From Craspedostauros australis (taxonomy: Eukaryota > Bacillariophyta > Bacillariophyceae > Mastogloiales > Achnanthaceae): 64,000 nucleotides of DNA. Below the pieces are notes generated by a model. It was not told the DNA's origin. It did not search any database and saw only the letters and a program-made list of their open reading frames with translations. A program made the position numbers and the translations under genes. Positions 11,938 through 21,860 of the stretch are shown here, piece by piece (the first letter of the stretch is position 1; each line of letters opens with the position of its first letter). The stretch is taken from the NCBI GenBank assembly GCA_026770025.1, contig JAMXDE010000026.1, forward strand, positions 1 through 64,000, written 5' to 3'.

Positions 11938-14151
11938 AACATACCAACGACGGAGCGGTAGTTCCATTTTTCGTTCATAGCTGGATCGTCCTTACACTGT
12001 CCGAGTGCGAGTTGGGTTGTTGGTACCGGGCATGGATTGCAGTTCGTCATTTTTGTCGTTTCAAGGATCTTTTTGATCATCCTGATTGCCGAAGATGGAC
12101 AGTGTCCGCCTTTGGATCGCGGCAGAGCTCAATTCCCAGAAACTCAGTGAAGCTGCCTTCCTGGGTGAGCTCGAACCCCAGTTCACGCATCGATGCAATG
12201 AATTCATCAGCATCCTGCTTGGTCTTTGAGGCGATTCCTGCATCGTCGACGTAGAGGACGATCATGATGTTGTTCTTGATGAACAGGCATTGCTCTTGAT
12301 CACAGGCTTTGAAGCCGACTGTGATGAGGGCTCGGATGAGGTGCTCGTACCACAGGTGCGGAGCGATCGTTAACCCGTAGAGGCTCTTGCGAAGTCTGAG
12401 ACAGGTGTTGGGTCCTTTGCTTGATTTGAAGCCGCGAGGGAGGTGAAGATGCACAGGCTTGTGGATGGAGGCCTGCACGAAGGCATTTGTGAAGTCGATG
12501 GATGTAGTTGTCCAACCCATCACTATGGATGTGCTCAGGAAGATGCGAACCGATGACCAGGCCACGACTGGCGCGTAGGTGGACGCGTCCTCATTCATGA
12601 GGTCTCCGCGGCAACACCAGCGACCTTTGTATTTCTTGATTGTGCCGTCTGGCAAGCGCTTGCGGCGGAAGACCCAGGTCCCCGGGAAGATTCGGTCGTT
12701 GACGACGTCAGCCTTTTGGATCTCTTCCCACGTTCCCTTCTCCGTGAGAGCCTTGATTTCCTTTTCGGCTGCTTGCATCCATTCGTCTTTGTTGTCGTCG
12801 CGGATTGCTTCGTCGAAGGAGAGGGTGTCAGGGTCACTATTGGATGCTTTGTACACGGATGAGCGCTCGGCGATGTTCAGGTCGCCTCCTGTTGCGAAGT
12901 AGCTCATCATGTGTCCATCAACGTATGTTGGGAAGTTCGTTGAGTCTCGTTTCGGCTCGATGATGGAGACAGCGTAAGCATGTTGTTCGATGTTTGCCCA
13001 TGCGTATTCTGGAATGCATGTTGCTGTGTCGAGGATGGATGATGGGTCGACTTCAAGTGTTGATCCTCTTTGGTCGGAGTATCGCGTTGCTGGAGCCTCC
13101 TTGAGAGGTGCCGTGTTGCTTTCGATCATTCCTTGGACGAATTTTTCGACTTCGAACTCACTTGGCTGTGGCCATGGCCCTGGACGAATGGTCGTGACTT
13201 GGCGACGGAGCAGCTCGAATGCGAGACGATAGCGGTGATTTGCAGCAATGGCGTTCCATACGGAGCGGGTTCTTTTGAAGAAGGTGTTTCCGCTGATTCT
13301 GATCTCTGGAGGAAGAAAACCTTTCATCATGAGGTACTCCGGATCTTGGTACGACCATGCCTCTGGTGTGGCTGATGACATATAGTCGAAAGCGTCGAAG
13401 CTGGGGTTCATGGTGCCAGTGCGGATGAAGGTGCTGAGTCTACCAATGAATTGACCAATAGCGTAGTCCGTCGCTTGTCTCCTGAGGTCGTCGCAACGAA
13501 TCTCGCAGTGGAGGTCAACTTCGAAGTGTCTCTCCATGTCCGAGTAGAGATCCTCGTAGATGTCTTGGAATGGGGTTGGTCCCTCCTCGGTCATGTCGTC
13601 AGGGTCTGGTTGCCACCAGTCGGCCATGTTGACGCTGGCTTCTTCTGTTTCAGTCGGCCTTGGTGCGAATGTTGGAAGAACGACTTTGGTTGGTTGCGGA
13701 TTCAAAGTGTTGAATCGAAGTCGAAGTCTGCGCAGCAAGTAGTGAGCATCCACCTTGAATTGGTGTAGATCGATGGAGAGAGAGAGTCGCTGCCTTCGCG
13801 TTGGAGAGGTTCGATTGTGTGGAAGCAGTCGACGACAGCTTGTGAGAATGTGATGATTGATGGAGAATCGGGGTGTAATTCCCTGGGTGTTGTTGCCTGT
13901 TCGATCTCTTCCATAGTAGCTACTGCCGGGCAAAAGTAGTAATCATCGGTATCCTCGTCGTCCAACCATGCGGCTTTGCCTCCCATGCGCGCGTACGTGA
14001 ATCGCTTTGGTTGTTTGCGACTTCTCGTGCTTCGAGGTCTTGTTGGCGTTGACTCAGACTTAGACATCATGGATGGCGTGGAACTCGTTTCGATTGGTGT
14101 CGGATCTGAATGTGGTAATGGAGTTACCGGTTCTGGAGTTGGCGACTCTCA
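11938..14151 (-). pseudogene. Element 3 reverse transcriptase region (broken)
   Basis: The main open stretch is 12077-13933 and codes for a copia-type reverse transcriptase: WVFRRKRLPDGTIKKYKGR, the DFTNAFVQA block, and YVDDAGIAS as the catalytic YxDD. Past 12077 homology continues in another frame (LIKKILETTK ... YRSVVGML) up to the element 2 LTR at 11937, so there is a frameshift near 12080. Upstream, 13702-14070 in the integrase frame carries a Ser/Thr/Pro-rich linker and is separated from the integrase ORF by a TGA at 14149-14151. A second frameshift joins this linker to the RT frame near 13800-13930. Confidence 0.85.
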
Positions 14152-15405
14152 TAGAGGTGAACTTAATTGCGGTTGAAGTGTTCGCTGATCCGGTGACTCT
14201 ATAGTAGGGTCAGGTACCGGGGACTCATCGGTGGCTCCCTCTGTCGAAGACATTTGCCTGTTGACTCCCTCTGAAACTGGCATCGGAGGGGCGAGAGCTT
14301 CACTCATGAGATCGGGGATCTGTTGCGTCATTGGTTGCGACTCTTTCGCCAATACCTGTGGCGCTCTTTCACGGATGGTTTGTTGGTTTCGCGTCTCAGT
14401 TATCGGTGGTGGAGTATTATCGTCGTTGCGTTGTAACCGGTTGTGGTCTCGCGTGTCTGATGCGAAGATGTCGTCCTGCTCCATTGATTCCACATCGTCG
14501 TCATCGAATGGATATTGGAAGGTGGTGTCACCGAACATGCGAGTCCATTCTTCCGATTGATAGCTTGGAAGTTGCTTCAAGTCGGTAGCAATCGTTGCGA
14601 ACCAGTCATCGAACACAACATGGAACTGAGGGGTGATTGATCCTGTCCGTGGTGATAGGACCAGAGGTACGGTCGAAGCATGCTTCGTAGAGAGACCCAT
14701 GTTCACGTATCTCTCTCCTCTTGGTTCCCATCGGGGTATCTTGCGTCCATCGGCCAGTGCTTTGTTAAGGACATAGACTGGACTGCCCCATACGTGCAGG
14801 TTATGTAGTTGCTTGAGGGGTAGACGGATGCGTGACAGAACATCGTAAGGTGTGAGACCAGTGGCGGGGTTTGGCACGCGATTGTAGATGTACGCGGCAT
14901 GCACTACGGCCATTGGCCACAGTTGAGCGTCAAACATTGTTGGCCAATGGATGCTTTGGTGCATCATCATGGTTCGAGCCATTGAGACAATTGTTCGAAT
15001 GCTTCGTTCGGCGATTCCATTGTGGTGATGTGCGCCGACTCCTGCGAATCGATGGACTTGATGGAATATTTCAAGGTGTTTGGAGTATTCGGGCGAGGTG
15101 AAGGTAGTTGCGTTATCCGATAGATAGGATCGCACGGGGGCTCCCACATCACGACACATCAGTTCGAACCGTTCCTTGGCTTCGAGGGTAGCGTGCGTGG
15201 TTAGCGCTGCTACTGGCTCCACATGAATGTATCCGGAGGCGTGATCGACGAAGATGGCTCCGCCTTTGTACATTTCGTTTGGATCGCCTTTGCCTCGTCC
15301 TGAGAAGAGGCGTCCTGGCGTTCGACCGACGAAGTGGTCCACTGATACTTGTTGTCCTGGGAACAAGTGATCGGTGCGCAAAACCCTGTTTGTCACGAAT
15401 GACAT
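14149..15405 (-). pseudogene. Element 3 integrase core (frameshifted fragment)
   Basis: 418 codons. The integrase catalytic region is recognisable: a VDHF first-acid block near residue 18, YLSDNATTF for the second acid, and HHNGIAERSIRTI for the Glu. A Ser/Thr-rich linker follows and ends at a TGA. The frame differs from the gag and protease frame upstream (overlap about 15149-15405), so the original Pol is broken by a frameshift near 15400. Confidence 0.85.
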
Positions 15406-16549
15406 GTTGGGTTATTCCTGGTGAAGGACGATGGTGCAGTTTTCCAAATTGGCATGCGGCGCAGAGCGGAAGACTCGTGACCTTTGCCGCAGCTGTGTGC
15501 ATCTTTCTAGACGATTCTGACCCAGTGAGTGCACCCGAGCGCAGTAGGAACTTCACTCGACTGAAGGATAAATGTCCGAGACGATAGTGCCACCGAAGAA
15601 GTTCCTTTTGCGGTTGGGTGAGGTTCACGTTGTGGTCCGATACGGTAGAGACGATGGATGTTAGTGCAGCTGGTACATTATGGATGTTGTCGGCGCTGTA
15701 GCCGACGGATGTTGGCAGCCTTGTGGATTTCTTGTAGTTCGCTACGATTGCATTACGATCGTCGCTTCCCAGGATTCCGCTGAGTTTGCAGGAGGACTTG
15801 TCGAACACGATCGTTTCTCCCTGATACTCTTCGAGAAGACTGGAAGTGCTGATTAGCTTGACCTTCGATTCGGGAACATGGAAAGCAGGCAGTCGCAATT
15901 TGCGAGGGCTTCCAGTTACATCAAGGACATACCACTCGACAGTTCCCAACGCATTCACTTGGATTTTCTTGAGGAATCCGTTGAGAAAGGTCGGTCTTGG
16001 TGGAGGACTTGGAGTAGAACAGAAATTGTTGAGGTCATTTGTCACAGAGATTGACGCTCCGCTGTCCCATACAAGTTCGAATGGAGCATCGGGCGAGAGA
16101 TAACTCTCAGCTTTAGCTGGAGATGCGAAAGCATTGCGATTGGAGAAGTAGGAGGCTAGACCTTGCAGGGTGAGTAGAGCGGGCATGTCATGGTCACACT
16201 GTTGCTTCTGGTTTCGGCCACATACCAAGTCGATTCCGAGAGTTGGGTACAGGCTCCAGAGATTTCGTGAGATGGATGTGGTGCGACCTTCCTGGCGGGG
16301 CAATTTTGCAGTCGTGAGTGTTTGGTTTTTACCATAAGTGGAATTTTTCGATTGGTTCCAGTGGCGACGTTTTGATCTGTGATTGCGAGTTTTGGTCCGA
16401 GCCTGGGGGCGCCACACACGTTTTGTTCGTGGGGAGTTTCCTTTCGACACGTTCACGGGTTTGGGTCCATCTGGGTCAAGGCTTTCCATTACGAGGTCGT
16501 AGAGACTGCGTTTCACGGCCCCATTGAAGTGTGTGGGACGTTTGTGCAC
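15149..16549 (-). pseudogene. Element 3 protease and GAG-pre-integrase fragment
   Basis: In the same frame as the gag ORF upstream, separated from it only by a TGA just past residue 642 of gag (16571-16573). It carries an aspartic-protease motif (VWDSGASISVTND) and a GAG-pre-integrase zinc site (HYRLGHLSFSRV ... CAACQFGK). After about 15400 the frame drifts into unlikely sequence where the integrase continues in another frame. The in-frame stop between gag and pol could be a decayed Arg codon or a former leaky stop; the rest of this element is clearly decayed. Confidence 0.8.
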
Positions 16550-16570
16550 TTGCTTGAACCGTTCCTTGAC

Positions 16571-18499
16571 TCATGCCTTGTTATAGACTAGGTCAGTGGA
16601 GTTGATTGAGTTGGGTCTTTGTGGAACGTTCGTGTGGAGGAGTAGTAGAGTCACGGCGATAAGCATCCAGGCATTAGCTGCCGCGATGTACCACCCATAC
16701 TCTACTCCGATAGTGATGACTTGGAGTGAGGCGAAGAGGAGAACCACTCCAATGATGCTACCGGAGTAGTTGAAGGAGGTGAAGAGGTTCCAGATGAGGG
16801 ACCACCAGATGTCTTCGTCTTGACTGGAGGTGGCTGTGAAGCATGTCCATGCAGCCATGTCGATGGAGAGGTTGTCCTGCTTGGGAATGTTCTTGCCCTT
16901 TGCCTTCGCCTTGAACTTGAAGTTATCCTGGTGGCTCTCGGTGTTGTGCGAGAGACGCCAGCGGCGGCACTTGGCGCACCACATGAACGTCTTGTCGTTG
17001 ACAAGCTTGCGCTGTGGTTCACCAGGCTTGGGGGCTTTGGACGACCAGCCCTGGCTGGCGTTGCGTTTGGCGTCGCGTTCCTTGGGCTTCCTGGAGTTGT
17101 TTCTCTTTCCGTCGTTCTTGGAGAAACCCTTGTGTTGCTCGAGAACGTTGGCGCTTGGATTCTGGACGGCGTTGTTGGCGTACGAGTACCTGGGCACGTT
17201 GCTGTCTTTGGTACGCCTGATGGCATGCCAGCGATTTCCGCGCACCTCGTTTTCGTACGACGACTCGGCCTTGTTGCAGATTGCCATCCATGTGAGATCT
17301 TTTGCGGCAAGCTGGGGGCGAGCGTGCTCGTATGTGAAGACGGGGAAACGCATGAAGATTTCCTCAAGGTTATCCTTCATCACATAGAGAGGACGTCGGT
17401 ACTGTTCACCAGACCGGATCTGTCCTCCCACCTGGAGGAAGGCATCGAGGATCGTTCGGAGGAGACGGAGGTCGAAGCGACCGGCGTCGTCGAGGCGCTT
17501 GCAAAGAGCACGAAGGTGGACTGCCATGAGACCAACGTTCTCGTTTGGAAAACGTCTGCAGTTGACTTCGGGGATCTTGGCTGCAAGGGCGTCTTGTTCA
17601 TCCAAGGAGTTGACCGAGTTGCTGTTCATGAACTCGACGAAGAGAGTGATGAAGTTATCGTGGAACTTCAGCTCGATTCGGTTCATGAGCTGGTCTTCGA
17701 GGACTGGATCAAGACTGTCACGGAAGAACGCTGCGGCAGTCTCATTGTTCTGGACATCGTAGTGATCCCACTTCAGATGGTACTCGTTGAAGTGCTTGGT
17801 GGCATCTTCAAGAGTGAAGGCGGCTAGTGAGTCCAGGACGCAGGTCATCTCTGACTCTGCATTGGCGTCAGCAATGTACGCCATGGTGAGGAGTCCGGTT
17901 CTGGCCATGTGATTTCGCACCAGGCGGATGAACTGTTGGATGTTCCCTCCTTTCTTGAACTTGTCGGTGAGTCCTTGCTCTCGCTTGGACTGGTTGGTGG
18001 AGTCAGCACCGTTGTGGAGGATTCTCTGTTGTTGAGAGTTGGTCCACCTGGTCTGTGACTCGTCCTGGAGGCCAGTCCACTGCGCGTTTGATGCGCCTGC
18101 TGTCCAGGGTACCCAGTTGCGTCCTTGCTTGAGGATACCTCCCATGATGGGGACGGTTGGTTTCCCAGAGAGGTCATGGTTGTCGTCGTCGCTGTCCTCT
18201 TCTGACTTTCTGCTCTTCTTGGGCATGGGTGTTCCCATGTCGAAGAGGCTGTCATCGAGGAAGGACTGGTCCGTCCGGGTTCGTGTGGCGCCGACTGATC
18301 GGCTGCGCCCGAGACTGGAACGGCTTGGTGTCGTGGTGGCTGTTGCTGCTGCTTGGGCAGTGGCTACAGCCGCGTTCGCTGCTTCTGCAGCGACTTCGGC
18401 CGCCAACGTCGCCTGTGTGAGGCGGGCGTTCTCGACCGTGATCGCTTCGAGCTGCGCTTGCAGCTCTTCCAGCGTGGCAGGGGTTGTCTCTTCCGCCAT
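16571..18499 (-). CDS. Gag of element 3, with C-terminal membrane segments
   Basis: 642 codons. The N-terminus is a coiled-coil-like Glu/Ala/Gln-rich segment, followed by a Gag capsid region (about residues 140-400, including LTDKFKKGGNIQQFIRLV) and a Lys/Arg-rich part with a Cys pair (MWCAKCRRWRLSH) in place of a classic CCHC knuckle. The last 90 residues contain two strongly hydrophobic stretches (SIIGVVLLFASLQVITIG, then WYIAAANAWMLIAVTLLLL), which is unusual for a Gag. The ATG at 18499 is the first good start. The frame is open throughout, although the downstream pol is broken. Confidence 0.75.
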   Translation of the reverse strand: MAEETTPATLEELQAQLEAITVENARLTQATLAAEVAAEAANAAVATAQAAATATTTPSRSSLGRSRSVGATRTRTDQSFLDDSLFDMGTPMPKKSRKSEEDSDDDNHDLSGKPTVPIMGGILKQGRNWVPWTAGASNAQWTGLQDESQTRWTNSQQQRILHNGADSTNQSKREQGLTDKFKKGGNIQQFIRLVRNHMARTGLLTMAYIADANAESEMTCVLDSLAAFTLEDATKHFNEYHLKWDHYDVQNNETAAAFFRDSLDPVLEDQLMNRIELKFHDNFITLFVEFMNSNSVNSLDEQDALAAKIPEVNCRRFPNENVGLMAVHLRALCKRLDDAGRFDLRLLRTILDAFLQVGGQIRSGEQYRRPLYVMKDNLEEIFMRFPVFTYEHARPQLAAKDLTWMAICNKAESSYENEVRGNRWHAIRRTKDSNVPRYSYANNAVQNPSANVLEQHKGFSKNDGKRNNSRKPKERDAKRNASQGWSSKAPKPGEPQRKLVNDKTFMWCAKCRRWRLSHNTESHQDNFKFKAKAKGKNIPKQDNLSIDMAAWTCFTATSSQDEDIWWSLIWNLFTSFNYSGSIIGVVLLFASLQVITIGVEYGWYIAAANAWMLIAVTLLLLHTNVPQRPNSINSTDLVYNKA

Positions 18500-19432
18500 G
18501 ATGGATGACGGGGACTTCTCGAGTGGTCTTCGGACTTTGAGGGGATCGATCTGTTTGCCTTCTCTTGCTCTTGCTCGACTTCACTTCGTTGGGAAGGTGT
18601 GCACTGAAGTTCGATGCAGGCTTGGGGAGGTTCGCGCTCGGTCAGCGAGTGCGGTTGTAGCTTGCTTTGGCAGAGGCTACTGAAGTTCGACCTTGGGTCG
18701 CTTACCTTCAGCTGGGACTTTTGTCCTCTTGAGTGGCTCGGTTTTCGAGCGTTGGGGATCTGATTTCAGATCAGATGCATGCAATGAGGACGTGGTCCTT
18801 TGATGGAGGCTCGGTCTGCGAGCTATGCCTTTTGGCTTCGTCTCTGAGAGACTCTTGCGATGGTTGGCAGAGGAAGATGCTCGGTGGAGTTGATAAGAGA
18901 GTATTTGGCAACCACTCGCAGCTACCAGTTAGGATTCGAGCGTAGACGGCGCGAATCGGTGGAGGATGTCTCTTGGATCTGCCAGCTTCGGGATAGCCGT
19001 GTGATGCAGATCAAGAGAGGTGTACTGATTGAAGAGTTGTTACTGTAATGATGAGTAGAAGAGTGCTTTGTAGCTAATCCTTGCCTGTTTATTATGAGTT
19101 AGCTTATTGGTGTTAGTTGGGTGAAGAAAAGATGCCACACAACTTGGCGAGACCCTGCACTGATGCACTTGATTCAGTGCGACAGAATAGACAATCAATA
19201 CAGTACTTTGCTCTCCGCACATGTAGTTACACTGCAGTGTAGGTCATGACAATCAGTGGTGACGGTCATGAAGCAATGGCTGTGGCTGAAGCTGACCCTC
19301 GGATTCCATTGCTTGAGTTGAAGAAAGTTGGATACGCATGTTGAGACCACGGTGGTAGTGTGGTGGTCATCAGCATAAAGGAATCGAGGTATGTTGTAGT
19401 AAGGAGGATCTGAGGAGTATATAGTTCCCAAG
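18500..19432. other. Element 3 leader and probable 5' LTR; no gene
   Basis: No supportable coding frame. The part next to gag is leader, and the primer-like site lies at about 18913-18925. The rest up to about 19430 is probably 5' LTR plus spacer before the DUF547 gene. The outer LTR edge cannot be set by eye. Confidence 0.5.
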
Positions 19433-19674
19433 GTGAGGTGTGAGTCAGGTTGGTCATACTTGAGTCATGATGGATTCGTGAATGGAGGAGAGAAAGGAGG
19501 AGAAAAGATTGGTGGTCGATCAAGTCAGAAGATTTCGCGCCAAAACAAGAATTTCTCCAATTGGGTTGATACCGTGTTCGGGAATAGTCTGTCCCTCATT
19601 GAATCTCAACTGACGACGTGGATCAGTGCGGAGAACTCGAATCTGAACATTCCGCTTCACCTTCCCCCTCGGAA

Positions 19675-21445
19675 ATGGAGTACAGCCCTGACGACGATGT
19701 GGAGTTCTTTGATACCGTGCAGATCCAGAACACGTGGCCGATCTTTGACGAAGTCAACATCAACGCATCAGCAACGACGCCGTTCGATCTGCTCAGGGTG
19801 GCCGACAATTGCTGCCATGCTGGATCGACGTGTGCGGCAAGCGGGGCAAGTACTCCAAGGTCTTTGCATTCTCATTCTACCCAACGGGCGAGACCATCTT
19901 CCGATCCGCTTCCACAGCCAGCGGGCTGCTAGATTCCTTCGCCAATCAACACCACCTTATGAAGAAGTTTTCCCCATGTCTATCGTTGGAAGAGAAGACG
20001 TGGCGAAACTTGGGATTGCGCTTTGCGATGCTGCACAAAAGCAAGGCAGAGGCAATATCGCAACCTTCATGCATCACAAAACAAAGCGGATGCGGACCAT
20101 CTTGGAAAGGACGGCCGTGTGCTCGTCTTCGTCGTCGTCGTCCACGGCAGGGTCATCCGCATCGCTGTCGTTGGACACAACGCATCTGCTGACATACGTG
20201 TGCAGAGCCTTGTCGGATCGACACTGGATCGAGGAACTGGCAGAGCTCAAGAACGGTTGCATCAAGCTCATACATCCTGGCAAGATGAAGCTGAAACTGA
20301 GAATCAAGATCTCCTCCATCACCCGCGTCGCAAAGTTGGAATCGCAGGATTGTCCCAAACTCAACGGTTTCTTCTTCCTCACCATCGAGACGCTCGGCAG
20401 AACATGCTGTTTGATGTTCAAGACCAAGGAGGATCGCAATGAATGGGAAGCAGCCACCCAGCGGCTCATGTTCAACCACCAAGCCAACGCACCTAGCGAC
20501 GATGCCCAAAGCCTGATCTCAGAGCTGATGGAAGTCGACGATCCGATGAAGGAGTATCTGCACCATTCCTCCGAATGGGACTGCGGGAAGCGGAGGCTGC
20601 TCAATTGTTGGCAGCACGCGTTCGTCGCCGGCGAGAAGCTCAGCACGAATCAGACTCTGGGCCTGGCGGACCGAGCGCTTGCGCTTGCAACTCGGATCCA
20701 GCAGCCATCCGCCACCAGCTCCGACCTGCGTGACTTTCTGGATGCCACAGCTGCCCTCAAGCATGCGGACGTATTTCGGTTGAGCGAGAATCAGAGGCTG
20801 GCATTCTTCGTCAATCTCTACCACCTCATGCTCGTCCACGCATTCATCGTGCTGGGTTCACCGACGTCGGGCCTCGCGTGGGTGTCCTACTTCAACACGA
20901 TCGCGTTCCAAGCATCTGACGATATCTTTTCGTTGAGCGAGCTCGAGTACAACATCATCTGGTGCAAAATGACCTACCCGTCCCAATTCGTGTCGCGCTT
21001 CATCCTGCCCAAGTCGACCTACCCATTCGCATTGTCTCAGGATGATTTCTGCATCACCTTCGTGCTGCATTCCGGATCCACAAGCTACCCAATCGCCAGC
21101 GTCCCCACTTTCTGTGTCGAAACATTGGACGAGCAACTCTCCCGCACAACCGCTGACTTCTTGTCCAAGACCGTGACGTTGGCGCAGAAAGGACGTCAGG
21201 AGATCTCCATCACGCTGCCCAAGGTCTGCCAATGGTTCGCGATGGATTTCGGCGACGGCACTGCCAACGGCATCCTCCGCACCGTCGGACCGTACCTTTG
21301 CGACGACAAGCAGTCCGCGCGGAAGAGAATTTGGAATGAGAAATCGTCCAAGTTCGACATTTCGTCCTGGAGCATCAAGTATCTGCCGTTCAATTTCGAG
21401 TGTCAGAATCTGAAGATCGAAGGCACGGACGATTTCGAAATATGA
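19675..21445 (+). CDS. PH-like and DUF547 domain protein
   Basis: A host-type gene. The last 420 codons (from about 20190) are solid: a PH-like fold (LKLRIKISSITRVAKLES ... TKEDRNEWEAATQRLM, with the typical Trp in the last helix) followed by DUF547 (LSENQRLAFFVNLYHLMLVHA, GLAWVSYFNTIAFQ, SLSELEYNIIWCKM). DUF547 is a papain-like fold of unclear role; PH domains bind phosphoinositides or proteins. A single open frame extends back to 19433, but its first 190 codons look out of frame. Better protein is read from the ATG at 19675 (MEYSPDDDVEFF) in another frame, then in a third frame after about 19809. A 62-nt GT-AG intron (19798-19859, phase 0) would bridge the first switch. Start and 5' structure are therefore uncertain; the domain calls are firm. 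Confidence 0.7.
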
Positions 21446-21860
21446 AACACTGTGCCGTGCAGCCGTTGGGTTGAGATGTACGTACGATGGATTGAGATGT
21501 ACGTACGATCTATGGTACGTGCACGTCCGAGCAGAGCACAAGTGTACCACATGTGCCCTGTGAAAGTGTACCGCTAATAGAGCGCATAGTACAGCAAATA
21601 GAATAACTTCGAAGATCTAAGTATGCACGATCCTGGGACGCCATGGAACAGAGCAGACGAATCACAGCTTTCAATAGTCATACTTTGCCTCCGCTATCAC
21701 AACTTGATGGAACAGCACTCCTTCACATTGTGGAGTAGGCATTACAACATATGATAAGGAAGGTTGCATGCAGGCATGTATGTGTATACTATTATGTATG
21801 TATGGTCGATCATCACTCCTTCGCTCATCACGCCTTCGCGCACTCACATCTGGTTCTGCA
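21446..21860. other. Convergent 3' intergenic spacer
   Basis: About 415 bp between two converging genes. It contains a short direct repeat (GATTGAGATGTACGTACGAT-like, twice near 21470-21512). No gene seen. Confidence 0.6.

Larger units (their letters stand above)
11938..18927 (-). mobile_element. Copia element 3, degraded and truncated
   Basis: A different copia lineage in minus orientation. It has a gag frame, a pol frame split by stops and frameshifts, and an abrupt end inside the reverse transcriptase at the element 2 LTR. RNase H and the 3' LTR are missing from the window. A likely primer site (minus strand TGGTAGCTGCGAG, about 18913-18925) resembles the 3' end of initiator tRNA-Met; it implies a 5' LTR between about 18927 and 19400, whose outer limit I cannot fix without its partner. 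Confidence 0.85.
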
